Source: Salinigranum salinum | GTDB taxonomy: Archaea; Halobacteriota; Halobacteria; Halobacteriales; Haloferacaceae | Direction of reading: 5' to 3' | DNA: 64,000 nt | Assembly (NCBI RefSeq): GCF_009176545.1 | Contig: NZ_VTOJ01000001.1 | Location: 1,736,001 to 1,800,000 of the forward strand | Shown here: positions 16,547 through 24,509 of the stretch, one piece after another | Numbering within the stretch: position 1 is the first letter of the stretch | Layout of the letters: every line of letters starts with the position of its first letter | The notes under the pieces: generated by a model | The model's database searches: none | Told to the model about the DNA's origin: nothing | The model's input: only the letters and a program-made list of their open reading frames with translations | Made by a program: the position numbers and the translations under genes

Positions 16547-18250
16547 ATGCACGTCGGACTCGTCGGGTCGGGACCCGCCGCGGCGGCGGTCCAGGCTGCG
16601 CTCGAAGACGTCGACACGGCTGTCAGGACCGGCGTCGGATCGCTCGCCGAGGCGGCTCTCGGGATCGTCGTCGCACCGGCGGGTGCCGAGGCATTCACCC
16701 GTGCCGACGACGCCTGCGACCGGTTCGTCGCGTGCGAGATCGGCGGCGTCGGCGGTCACGCGGTCGGCGCGCTCGACGCGTCCGTCTCCGTGTTCACGGC
16801 CGACTCGGCCCGGTACTCCGATCTGCGGCTCCGCGTCGCGTCGACGACCGACGAGTCGGTCGACCGTCCGTCCGGCGACCGGAGTGCGGTCCGGTTTGCG
16901 GGTGCCGTCGCCGGGCGGCGTGCCGTACGCCTGCTTGCCGGGGAACCACTCGGTGGGACGGTCGTCGAGGTGCCCGGGCAGGAACGGGAGTTCCTCGCGG
17001 TGCCCGACGAAGGACGCGACCGGGCGCTCGACCGCTCGTGGCGTGCGGTCGACCTGGACGCGGCACTCGAACGGGCCGAGCGAGCGCTCGACGACCGCGT
17101 CGGCCTGCTGACGCAGGTCGGCGAGCGCGAGTCGTTCCCGATCCCGTACTACCTCGCGGGCACTGCCGAGACGACGGTCTACAGCGACGCGGCGGCCGCG
17201 GCGTTGTCCGCCGGTGCCGACGCCGACTGGGACCGTGCGTTCATGAAGGCCCTGGGCGAGGGACTCGAACGCTACTGTGCGGGCGTCTACCGGCAGTCGG
17301 CGTTCGTCGTCGCGCCGGAGACCACCCGGGCGCGACCGGTCTCGCCCGCCCGGTTCGCACGACCCGATAGCTACCGACAGGCCGACCGCGAGGAACCGAT
17401 CCCGTGGGTTCGGGGGGAGCATCTCGCGACCGGCGATCGGGTGTCGCTCCCGGCCGAGTTCGTCCACTACCCGCCGCCGCAGGAACGACACAAGCCCACC
17501 ATCACGACGGGATTGGGGCTGGGGAACTCCGGCGTCGAGGCGCTCCTGTCGGGGCTGTACGAGGTGATCGAGCGCGACGCGACCATGCTCGCGTGGTACT
17601 CGACGTTCGACCCACTGGAACTCGACGTCGACGACGACCGCTTCGAGACGCTCGTGAAGCGAGCGCGGGCGGAGGAACTCGACGTGACGCCGCTCCTCGT
17701 GACGCAGGACGTCGACGTCCCCGTCGTGGCCGTCGCGGTCCACCGCGACGCCGACCGACGCGACGAGGACGCGTGGCCGCGCTTCGCGATGGGATCGGGT
17801 GCCGACCTCGACCCGGCCGCGGCCGCACACGCGGCGCTGGCGGAGGCGCTCCAGAACTGGATGGAGCTGCGCGCCATGGGACCCGAACAGGCGGCCGACG
17901 AGAAGGCCGCGATCGGCGACTACGCGACGTTCCCGGCGGTGGCCCAGCAGTTCGTCGACGTCGGGGCGACCGTCGACGCCGGTTCGGTCGGGCCGGAGTC
18001 GCTCCCCGAGGGCGAGGCCGCACTCGACGCCGTGGTCGAGCGGGTGACCGACGCCGGACTCGACGCGTACGCCGCACGGACGACCACCGACGACGTCGCC
18101 GAACTCGGCTTCGAGGCCGTCCGTGTGTTGCTCCCCGAGGCACAGCCACTGTTCACCGGCGAACCGTTCTTCGCCGAGCGTGCCGAGACCGTCCCGGCGG
18201 AACTCGGGTTCGAGCCCCGGCTGGAGCGGGAGTACCATCCGTACCCGTAG
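16547..18250 (+). CDS. YcaO-family protein with an N-terminal Rossmann-like (ThiF-like) partner domain
   Basis: The 567-residue protein has a C-terminal YcaO domain (about residues 210-567): MKALGEGLERYCAGVY, TITTGLGLGNSGVEALLSGLYEVIERDATML, and a proline-ended tail (EREYHPYP). YcaO enzymes use ATP to activate amide bonds (azoline or thioamide formation). The first 200 residues start MHVGLVGSGPAAAAVQAALED, a glycine-rich Rossmann motif like the inactive E1/ThiF-type domain fused to SagD-type YcaO proteins in peptide-modifying systems. No precursor-peptide gene is obvious nearby, so the substrate is unknown. It follows tbsP by 87 bases on the same strand. Confidence 0.88.
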   Translation: MHVGLVGSGPAAAAVQAALEDVDTAVRTGVGSLAEAALGIVVAPAGAEAFTRADDACDRFVACEIGGVGGHAVGALDASVSVFTADSARYSDLRLRVASTTDESVDRPSGDRSAVRFAGAVAGRRAVRLLAGEPLGGTVVEVPGQEREFLAVPDEGRDRALDRSWRAVDLDAALERAERALDDRVGLLTQVGERESFPIPYYLAGTAETTVYSDAAAAALSAGADADWDRAFMKALGEGLERYCAGVYRQSAFVVAPETTRARPVSPARFARPDSYRQADREEPIPWVRGEHLATGDRVSLPAEFVHYPPPQERHKPTITTGLGLGNSGVEALLSGLYEVIERDATMLAWYSTFDPLELDVDDDRFETLVKRARAEELDVTPLLVTQDVDVPVVAVAVHRDADRRDEDAWPRFAMGSGADLDPAAAAHAALAEALQNWMELRAMGPEQAADEKAAIGDYATFPAVAQQFVDVGATVDAGSVGPESLPEGEAALDAVVERVTDAGLDAYAARTTTDDVAELGFEAVRVLLPEAQPLFTGEPFFAERAETVPAELGFEPRLEREYHPYP

Positions 18251-18451
18251 CCGGCGACGGCTCCGTCACGGTCGGGACAGCGAACAGGCGGCACGTCTCC
18301 CGACGGGAAGCGGCGTGCCGCACGACCGCAGACCGCTCCCCGGCGACCCTCAGCGCACGGAACGTCTGGCCGTGGAATCGTATATCAACTCTCGCCGCGT
18401 GGCGGACGATCCCGGCGAAACGCTTTGTTCGGCACGAGGTGACGTTCACGC

Positions 18452-18820
18452 ATGGACCGCCGGTCGGGACGTTCGAGCCGGGCGCACACGGGTAGCGATC
18501 GGTGGTGGCTCGTCCTCCTCGCGATTCCGCTCGTGTTCCTCTGCTGGCTGTCGCTCTCGATCGTCGGCCTCGGCATCGCGCCGCACGTGCCCCTCCGGCT
18601 GACCAGCCTCGTCGTGGACGTGCAAGGTGCGCTCGTCGTCGCGAGTTTCGCGCTGTCACTCCTCGCACCGTTCGTCGTTCACCACGACCGGCGGCACGTC
18701 GCCGCACGTACCGCGTGGACGCCGTCGGTGCTGTACTACCTGGTCGTCGTCCCGCTGGTGAACGTCCTCGTGGCGACCCTCTACCTGTGGCGACGACACC
18801 GACAGCTCGGGCGTCCCTGA
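18452..18820 (+). CDS. Small membrane protein, three predicted helices
   Basis: The 122-residue protein has a charged N-terminus (MDRRSGRSSRAHTGSDR) and three hydrophobic segments at about residues 18-42, 54-75 and 90-112, then a basic tail (WRRHRQLGRP). It resembles small haloarchaeal membrane proteins of unknown role. It is convergent with the DUF63 gene, 12 bases apart. Confidence 0.75.
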   Translation: MDRRSGRSSRAHTGSDRWWLVLLAIPLVFLCWLSLSIVGLGIAPHVPLRLTSLVVDVQGALVVASFALSLLAPFVVHHDRRHVAARTAWTPSVLYYLVVVPLVNVLVATLYLWRRHRQLGRP

Positions 18821-18832
18821 GCGGATCCGCCG

Positions 18833-19972
18833 TCAGACGCCGAGCGTCGCCCGGAGCATGTCGCGTGTCCCCGGCCCCAGTCCGACCGCGAGCACGGCGA
18901 CCAGCAACAGCATCGTGTACCGCGGTGACTCCTCGAACACCGACTCCTCGAACACCCAGACGACGAACGTCGCGGCGACGAGTTTCACGAGGAGGAACGG
19001 CCACGCGTCGCCCGTCACGGCCAGCACCGACGCGGGGAGCGTCGACGCCGTAAAATCGACGACGAACTGGTTCACGGGGTGTTTGGGGACGAGGTTCGGA
19101 CCGGCTCCCAGGGCGGTCATCCAGTCGAGGCCGATGACGTTGGCGACGCCGTCGACGGCGTGTCCCCAGATGACGATCAGCCCGATCTGGCCCGTCCCGG
19201 CGTTGATTCCGGGGGCGAACCGTTCGACCAGTGCCCACGTCACGAGGGCGGTGAGCGTCGCACCGACGAGCATCACGACGATCACCTGTGGATAGAACGT
19301 GACGTCGTTGCCCCCCGTCACGGCGAGATACGCGAGGTAGCCGAGCGTGACGCCGAGGACGGCCGACCCCAGCGCGAAGAGGGGTCGCTGGTAGTCGTCG
19401 ACGAACTTCCACCGTTCCAGCGCGACCGCGATCACGACGGCTCCGAGCGTCACGAAGAAGACGGTGAAGTAGATCACCGGGCTGATGAACAGGGTGTTCA
19501 GTGGGTAGGAGATCAGCGCGTCCGTGGCCCCCGGCGTGTCGTTGGCGTCCTCGACGACGCGGAGGGCGCCGCCGAAGAAGACGAACGGGATGAGCGCGTA
19601 GAAGAACCGGCGTTCACGGCCGATGTCGAGCCGCCGCATGAGGAAGACGACGCCCGTGAGCGCGATGAGCAACGTGATCATGTAGCCGACCTCGGAGACC
19701 AGCGTGTAGCCCGGGTACGCGACGAAGCCGCTCGCCGCCTCGCAGGCGGCCGCGCTCCCGAGGTACTCGGTCCCGGTCGCGCCGCGCACCGCACAGACCG
19801 CCGACTGCGCGTCGGCCTGCACCGGGCCCCAGAAGTAGTGCCAGATGAACCCGTCGTAGACGGTCCGGGGGAACGCGAGGGATCCGCCGACGAGTGCGAG
19901 CCCCAGCGTGGCGACTACCGCACCCCAGAGCCGTTCAGGTTCGATGTCGACCCGGTCTGCGACCGTTGCCAT
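18833..19972 (-). CDS. DUF63 family membrane protein
   Basis: The 379-residue protein (start [17 protein letters not shown]) has about 8-9 transmembrane segments. It shows DUF63 features such as [23 protein letters not shown] and [20 protein letters not shown]. The family is almost confined to archaea and has no known function. The frame is open upstream of the chosen ATG, but that part lacks a membrane character and is not conserved in the family as I know it. It diverges from the lipoprotein gene at 20123. Confidence 0.9.
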   Translation of the reverse strand: MATVADRVDIEPERLWGAVVATLGLALVGGSLAFPRTVYDGFIWHYFWGPVQADAQSAVCAVRGATGTEYLGSAAACEAASGFVAYPGYTLVSEVGYMITLLIALTGVVFLMRRLDIGRERRFFYALIPFVFFGGALRVVEDANDTPGATDALISYPLNTLFISPVIYFTVFFVTLGAVVIAVALERWKFVDDYQRPLFALGSAVLGVTLGYLAYLAVTGGNDVTFYPQVIVVMLVGATLTALVTWALVERFAPGINAGTGQIGLIVIWGHAVDGVANVIGLDWMTALGAGPNLVPKHPVNQFVVDFTASTLPASVLAVTGDAWPFLLVKLVAATFVVWVFEESVFEESPRYTMLLLVAVLAVGLGPGTRDMLRATLGV

Positions 19973-20085
19973 GTCCTGACACCTGCGTTCGGTCGTCAAT
20001 ACGCTTGTGGTCTCGTGCGACCGGAGTACACCGGTCCGACCGGCGCGACGGCCAACTGTCACTTGACCGAACCCGATTGATCGTG

Positions 20086-20096
20086 TATATTTAATA
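20086..20096 (+). promoter_or_regulatory. TATA element of the lipoprotein gene
   Basis: TATATTTAATA lies about 27-37 nt before the ATG at 20123 and about 15-25 nt before an alternative ATG at 20111. The spacing therefore favours 20123 as the start of translation. Confidence 0.45.
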
Positions 20097-20122
20097 TTGT
20101 AGATGACATAATGCTCGGCGTC

Positions 20123-20983
20123 ATGCACAGAAGGGCGTTCCTCGGAGCAACGGCGTTCGGCATCGGCGTACTCGCCGGCTGTGTGAGTAGCGAGGGCGAC
20201 AACAGTGGCGGTCTGGTCGAGGCAGCAACACCCGCACCGACCGCAACACCCGCGCCGACCGCGACACCGACACCAGCGCGAACCCCCTCGCGAGAGGTCG
20301 CCGACGCGGGCGTCACGGACGACCTCCGGGGTGACACCGTCCGCTCGTCCGGGACCGGGAAGGGTCTCTCGGACCGCTTCACGGCGATGGGTGGGCCCGT
20401 CGTGGTCTCCCTCCAGTTCGACTACACCGGGATGCGGAACTCGAACTTCATCGTCAAGGCGGTCGACGACGCCGGCGAGCCGCTGTCACCCCTCGTTCTG
20501 TCCGTCAACGAAGTGTTCGAGGAGGCCCGATTACGGGACGACCCCGGTCGATACACCCTCCGGTTCGTGACGCACTTCGAGCCCGGTGACTACTTCCTCG
20601 ACGTCACGCACGCCGGCGGCCCGTACGGTGACGGGGCGTGGGAGGCGGTCGTCGAACAGCCGGGTGTGCCGACGAGCGGGGAGTCGGTTCCGCTCACCGT
20701 CGAAGGGTTCGACGGCGACGTGATCGGACCGGTCACGTTCGACGGTCCCGTCCGCGTGACCGTCGAGACGGCAGCCCCGAAGATCGGTCCGACGGACGAG
20801 CCCATCGTATACAACTACCGGGTGGTTCCGACCGACGCCCGTGGCGCGAGCGAATCTCGGCTCCTCAACAGCGTCGAGACCGCCCCGCTCATGCAGTCGG
20901 CAGTGTACTTCCCCACCACGGACGTCGGCTATCTCAACGTCCACTCGTGGGGACCGTGGACGGCGACGGTCGAGGCGGCGTGA
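20123..20983 (+). CDS. Lipoprotein with a TPAPTA repeat linker
   Basis: The N-terminus [20 protein letters not shown] is a Tat-type signal with a lipobox (LAGC). An ATG at 20111 would add four residues, but the TATA position favours this start. Residues about 35-58 are a proline/threonine linker with the unit TPAPTA repeated. The rest (about 220 residues) is hydrophilic and probably beta-rich, including a region with [34 protein letters not shown] that resembles a beta-sandwich ligand domain. The protein should be anchored on the outer face of the membrane. Function unknown. Confidence 0.85.
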   Translation: MHRRAFLGATAFGIGVLAGCVSSEGDNSGGLVEAATPAPTATPAPTATPTPARTPSREVADAGVTDDLRGDTVRSSGTGKGLSDRFTAMGGPVVVSLQFDYTGMRNSNFIVKAVDDAGEPLSPLVLSVNEVFEEARLRDDPGRYTLRFVTHFEPGDYFLDVTHAGGPYGDGAWEAVVEQPGVPTSGESVPLTVEGFDGDVIGPVTFDGPVRVTVETAAPKIGPTDEPIVYNYRVVPTDARGASESRLLNSVETAPLMQSAVYFPTTDVGYLNVHSWGPWTATVEAA

Positions 20984-21007
20984 GAACCCCAAACGCGCGT
21001 CTAGGTT

Positions 21008-21472
21008 TCAGACAGGGAGCGCGGGATCGTCGTGTTCGGTGCCCAGCACGACCATCGTGTACGACCGGGCGAACCCCTCGGCGTTGGCGACGTTCTCGAA
21101 CAGCAGTTCTCGGAGATCGTCAGTGTCCTCGGCGAACACTCTCACCAGGAGGTCCCAGTCGCCCGTCGTGAGGTGGACCTCCTGGACTCCGTCGAGCCCG
21201 CGGAGGTGCTCGACGAACCGATCGACGGCGGCGTCGCTTCCCTGTTCGACGCGGAGGCCGACGAACGCCGACGTGCCGAGTCCGATGGCGCGGGGGTCGA
21301 CCTTCGCGTGGTAGCCCTCGATGACGCCGGCGTCTCTCATCCGGGTGACGCGATCGTGGACCGTCGCCGAGGACATCCCGATCTGCCGGGCGATCTCGCT
21401 GAACGGGGTTCGTGCGTCCGCCTGGAGGTGGCGGAGGATGGCCCGGTCGGTGTCGTCGAGGTCGACGGTCAT
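21008..21472 (-). CDS. Lrp/AsnC-family transcriptional regulator
   Basis: The 154-residue protein has an N-terminal helix-turn-helix (MTVDLDDTDRAILRHLQADARTPFSEIARQIGMSSATVHDRVTRMRDAGVIEGY) and a C-terminal RAM/ActD ligand-binding domain (VQEVHLTTGDWDLLVRVFAEDTDDLRELL). Such proteins sense amino acids or other small molecules and form octamers. It starts 7 bases downstream of the stop codon of the IMPase-like gene and is probably in its operon. Confidence 0.95.
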   Translation of the reverse strand: MTVDLDDTDRAILRHLQADARTPFSEIARQIGMSSATVHDRVTRMRDAGVIEGYHAKVDPRAIGLGTSAFVGLRVEQGSDAAVDRFVEHLRGLDGVQEVHLTTGDWDLLVRVFAEDTDDLRELLFENVANAEGFARSYTMVVLGTEHDDPALPV

Positions 21473-21479
21473 CGTCCGC

Positions 21480-22301
21480 TCACGCCCCGGCGACCGTGCG
21501 GATCTCCGCGGCCGTCGCCAGGAGTTCGTCGTGGATCTCGCCGTTCGACGCGACGAGTCCCTCGGAGTCGTGTCGCCAGGGGTCGCCGTGGACGTCCGTG
21601 ACCGTGCCCCCGGCGAGTCGAACGAGGTGGACGCCGGCGACCGTGTCCCACGGGTTCGCGTAGACGTTCGTGACCAGGCCGTCGACCGTCCCCGCCGCGA
21701 GCATCGCCAGCTGTGCCTGTGCACTGCCGAGCCGCCGGAGGTCGCCGAATCGTTCGACGATCGCCCGGCAAGCGGCGGCGTACTCGTCCCGTCTGTCGCG
21801 CCCCCACCACATCGTCGGCACGACGGAGCACTCCTCGGGGTCACCCCGATCGCTGACCGAGATGGGGTCGCCGTTTCTCGTGACGGAGTCGTCGCCAGCC
21901 ACGTAGACGTCGCCGAGTTCGGGAGCGGCGATGGCGGCGGCGATCGGGTCGCCGTCGCGGACGGCGGCGACGGCGGTACACCACACCTGGAGCCCGCGGA
22001 CGAAGTTGTTCGTCCCGTCGATCGGGTCGATGACCCACGCAGGACCTTCGTCGGGTACCGACTTGAGTTCGTCCGCCTCCTCGCCGACGATGGCGTTCGC
22101 CTCGTACGTCGAGTGGATACAGTCGATGACCCGCGCCTGCGCGTCCCGGTCGGCCTGCGTCACCACGTCGGTCTTCTCGTCCTTCGTCTCGACGGGGATA
22201 CCCCGCCTGAACGAGCCCGCGGCGACCGCAGCGCCGACGCGAGCGGCCTGCTCCGCGACGTGTGCACGTGCCACCGCGTCGGACTCCGAGCTGGTGTCCA
22301 T
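21480..22301 (-). CDS. Inositol-1-monophosphatase/fructose-1,6-bisphosphatase family protein
   Basis: The 273-residue protein carries the three signatures of the Li+-sensitive phosphatase superfamily: IVGEEADE (about 70), WVIDPIDGTNNF (about 90) and NPWDTVAG (about 210), which bind two or three Mg2+ ions. Archaeal members dephosphorylate inositol phosphate and often fructose-1,6-bisphosphate, so the substrate is open. The downstream Lrp gene follows within 7 bases. It diverges from the small acidic gene at 22370. Confidence 0.93.
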   Translation of the reverse strand: MDTSSESDAVARAHVAEQAARVGAAVAAGSFRRGIPVETKDEKTDVVTQADRDAQARVIDCIHSTYEANAIVGEEADELKSVPDEGPAWVIDPIDGTNNFVRGLQVWCTAVAAVRDGDPIAAAIAAPELGDVYVAGDDSVTRNGDPISVSDRGDPEECSVVPTMWWGRDRRDEYAAACRAIVERFGDLRRLGSAQAQLAMLAAGTVDGLVTNVYANPWDTVAGVHLVRLAGGTVTDVHGDPWRHDSEGLVASNGEIHDELLATAAEIRTVAGA

Positions 22302-22369
22302 ACCGGGTCCCCTCGCGCCACCCCCCTATAGGCGTCGGGTTTTTGTCCCACGGACGAGAGGTCGAGGCC

Positions 22370-22768
22370 GTGTCCGGAGACGGTGACGACGACGCGTGCG
22401 ACGACACTGAGGCCAGAGACGAGACCGACGGCGACGCCAGAGACGAGACCGGCGCCGGAGCCGGTGCTGGAGCCGGTGCCGGGAACGACGACCGGATCGG
22501 TACCGACGCCGACCTCCCGGCCGACGTCGAGGCGACGCTCACGCAGTTGCTCGCAGAGGCGGCCGCCGCCGCCCGGACCCGCGATGTCGAGGAGGTCGAA
22601 GCCATCGTCGAGACGGTCCGGACCGTCGTCCGGAACAAGATTCCACAGGAGGCGCTCCGTGACCGGCTGCTCCACGGCTGTCGGGCCGTCGACCGACTCG
22701 TCGTGGACGAGCCGCTCGTCGCGGCGGAGTATCTGGAGGCGATGGAGCGACTCGTCTCGTCGTCGTGA
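22370..22768 (+). CDS. Small acidic protein with a conserved helical C-terminus
   Basis: I chose the GTG at 22370 because the frame further upstream is proline- and arginine-rich and overlaps the divergent IMPase-like start. The 132-residue product begins with a very acidic, Gly/Ala-containing segment (DDTEARDETDGDARDETG...GAGAGAGAG). It ends with a conserved-looking helical domain (DVEEVEAIVETVRTVVRNKIPQEALRDRLLHGCRAVDRLVVDEPLVAAEYLEAME). I recall related haloarchaeal hypothetical proteins with this C-terminal domain but no function. Confidence 0.75.
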   Translation: MSGDGDDDACDDTEARDETDGDARDETGAGAGAGAGAGNDDRIGTDADLPADVEATLTQLLAEAAAAARTRDVEEVEAIVETVRTVVRNKIPQEALRDRLLHGCRAVDRLVVDEPLVAAEYLEAMERLVSSS

Positions 22769-22854
22769 GCGTGGTGTCCGGCGGCGGAGCCACGACACGC
22801 CCGGGAACAGCGCACAGACGGCAGCCGCTCCTCGTCGGTCTTCGAGCGTAAGAA

Positions 22855-23753
22855 AGCGAGAAACCGCAATTTGGACCCGGTCGGGAGACGTTTTCCCCAG
22901 CCCGTACGGCCCGTTCGACTTGCCCCGGATTCCGGATATCCGGGTACGTCGACTTCCCGAACGCCGCTTTCGCGTCGTCCGGTAGTTGGCCTTCGCGCCG
23001 CCCGGTCGAACGTGGTCGGCCCGGTTCGGTTGGTGTTTTCCCCGGGCCTCACGACCTTTCTCGACCCCGGAGGGTCGACTTCGCGGGACCCGCTCTCGCG
23101 TGACCCCGGTACTCGGTCTTCCACCGTTCTGCGATCGGATTCGGCCCGGTTCGGTTGGTGTTTTCCCCGGGCCTCACGACCTTTCTCGGCTCCGGAGAGC
23201 CGATTTCACGTCCCCCGCTCTCGCGTGGGCCGCTACTTGGTCTTTCGCCGTTCCGTGAGCGGTTTCGGAGCGCTTCGGTCTGCGTGTTGTCCACGCTCCT
23301 TACGGCCATTTCGGCTGCCGCCGACTTCGCGGATCCCGCTCCCGCGTGACCCGCTACTTGGCCTTGTCCCGCTGTCGGAACGGGGCCGGATCGGTTCGGT
23401 TGGTGTTTTCCCCGATCCTCTCGGCCAGTTCGACTGCCGTCGAGTTCGCGGGCCCCGCTCTCGCGTGACCCGCTACTTGGCCTTGCCGCCGTTCGCTGAA
23501 CGGATTCGGACCGGTTGTGGGTTCCCCAGTCCTTACGGCCATTTCGGCTGCCGCCGAGTTCGCTCGGCCCGCTTTCGCGTTCCTCGCTACTTGGCCTTCG
23601 CACCGTTCGTGGGACGGTTGTGGGCTGCTTCGGTTCTCCGTCGGCGCGTTGACCTCGATTCCCTGTTACGGGACGCTCGGTGGTTGCACCGACGCCGTAT
23701 CCGTCTGTTCGACGGTTCCGGTCGTCCGGTTTGCCCTTGCCGCTTCTCGCGGA
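22855..23753 (-). ncRNA. Candidate tandem-repeat structured RNA (undescribed as far as I know)
   Basis: A strong minus-strand promoter at 23774-23789 predicts a transcript starting near 23753 that runs leftward through six imperfect repeats and meets a T-rich stretch on its own strand at about 22850-22865 (TTTCTCGCTTTCTTACGC). Each repeat holds a hairpin with constant loop and covarying stem, and a second hairpin. Unit lengths of 126, 125, 121, 119 and 114 bases shift the reading frame from unit to unit, which argues against a protein. G-U pairs in units 1 and 6 exist only in the minus-strand RNA. Ends are estimates. Role unknown. Confidence 0.55.
22870..23600 (-). repeat. Array of six imperfect 114-126-bp tandem repeats
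   Basis: The anchor resembling GCGTGACCCGCTACTTGGCC begins at 22972, 23098, 23223, 23344, 23463 and 23577. To the left of each anchor lie hairpin P1 (22873-22903, 23018-23048, 23143-23173, 23267-23299, 23388-23418, 23508-23532) and hairpin P2 (about 22924-22944, 23061-23078, 23186-23203, 23303-23320, 23422-23439, 23536-23553). P1 stems in plus orientation: GGCCCGG/CCGGGCC in units 2 and 3, GGAGCG/CGCTCC in unit 4, GGATCGG/CCGATCC in unit 5, GGACCGG/CCAGTCC in unit 6. Units 2, 3 and 5 share the 17-nt loop TTCGGTTGGTGTTTTCC. Confidence 0.85.
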
Positions 23754-23773
23754 CCTACAGGTATGGTACCGAA

Positions 23774-23789
23774 CCACATAAACATTTCG
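23774..23789 (-). promoter_or_regulatory. BRE/TATA promoter reading into the repeat array
   Basis: On the minus strand CGAAATGTTTATGTGG combines a purine-rich BRE (CGAAA) with a TTTATG-type TATA box at the right distance. It is among the clearest promoter matches in the window and points leftward; no protein gene follows it for about a kilobase. Confidence 0.6.
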
Positions 23790-24176
23790 TACGAGAAACA
23801 TCTTGCCGTGACCGGCTGGACGGGGCCGTGGACGACTGGCTGGAGCCGACTGTGAGCCAGCCGTGCATCGCGACAGTATGCGGACGGTGTCGGTGAGCGA
23901 GACGTCCGTCGGCTCCGGAACGACCGCGCGAACGGATCCAGTCGAGGAACCCGCGGTCGGAAACGGGAGTCGTCGTCGACGGCGGGGACGCTGATCTCGG
24001 TCGCGTCGGCCACGGCGAGAGCGCCGTCTCGGGTCACACGAGCGAGGTCGTCCGCCGCGGCCCGCGACACGACCCGGAGCGACGCGATGGGATCACCGAC
24101 GTGACCGGAGTGGCGTCCCGAGGGGTCACACCGATCCGACCGCTCGCTCGGGCTCGCGGTCGCGCGTCGTCAGACG
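23790..24176. other. Spacer between the two RNA arrays
   Basis: About 390 bases without a convincing gene. A minus-strand frame of about 130 codons crosses it, but it runs through the promoter into the repeats and is Arg/Ser-rich, as expected for a shadow. I see no repeat unit here. Confidence 0.4.
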
Positions 24177-24250
24177 GTGTGAACGGAGGGACTCGAACCG
24201 CGGTCGGTTCGTCCATCCGCGTCGCCCACTCCCTGATTCGAATCCTTCCG
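24177..24250 (-). repeat. Third (most diverged) copy of the tRNA-Leu 3' end with mirrored T-arm
   Basis: On the minus strand GGTTCGAGTCCCTCC (24185-24199) resembles the T-arm and acceptor half of the neighbouring tRNA-Leu. GGACTCGAA (plus 24189-24197) faces TTCGAATCC (24237-24245), so the T-arm copy can pair with a mirrored partner. Relative to the first copy a U-A pair has become C-G, and one further change gives a U-G wobble only in the minus-strand RNA. Confidence 0.6.
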
Positions 24251-24290
24251 TAGGCGTCGCTCTGTTCGTGGTCGCTCGTCGCCAGGAGGT

Positions 24291-24370
24291 GCGAGGGGAG
24301 GGATTTGAACCGGAGCCAGACGTGCTCGCTCGTCCCTGGCTGCGCGCGACTGGCAGGGATCAAATCGCTC
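24291..24370 (-). repeat. Second copy of the tRNA-Leu 3' end
   Basis: 24291-24310 repeats the last 20 bases of the tRNA-Leu gene exactly (as seen on the plus strand, starting GCGAGGGGAGGG). GATTTGA at 24302-24308 can pair with TCAAATC at 24360-24366, again mirroring the T-arm. Confidence 0.7.
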
Positions 24371-24409
24371 AGTCGATTCGGAGCCGACGCTGTCGCGTCG
24401 GCACCTCAT

Positions 24410-24485
24410 GCGAGGGGAGGGATTTGAACCACCGGAACGTCGCTTCGCTCGTTCCATAATTCAAATCCTCCGTACGGACCGCTCT
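24410..24485 (-). repeat. First copy of the tRNA-Leu 3' end, just downstream of the tRNA
   Basis: 24410-24429 is identical to the last 20 bases of the tRNA-Leu gene. GGATTTGAA (24420-24428) can pair with TTCAAATCC (24460-24468). Inside that stem sits a second hairpin, GGAACG (24434-24439) with CGTTCC (24450-24455), whose minus-strand loop reads AGCGAAGCGA. Confidence 0.75.
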
Positions 24486-24509
24486 GCTCACTGGCGTTCG
24501 CAGAAGCGA

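Noticed and set aside
22870-23600. CRISPR array
   Set aside because: Units are 114-126 bp and imperfect along their whole length. There are no short identical repeats with unique spacers and no cas genes.
23049-23801. A 250-codon minus-strand frame through the repeat array, with repeat-like stretches such as RPSSGxRESGxREL
   Set aside because: The repeats differ in length by numbers that are not multiples of three, so the apparent peptide repeats change frame from unit to unit. The conserved features are base pairs, not codons.
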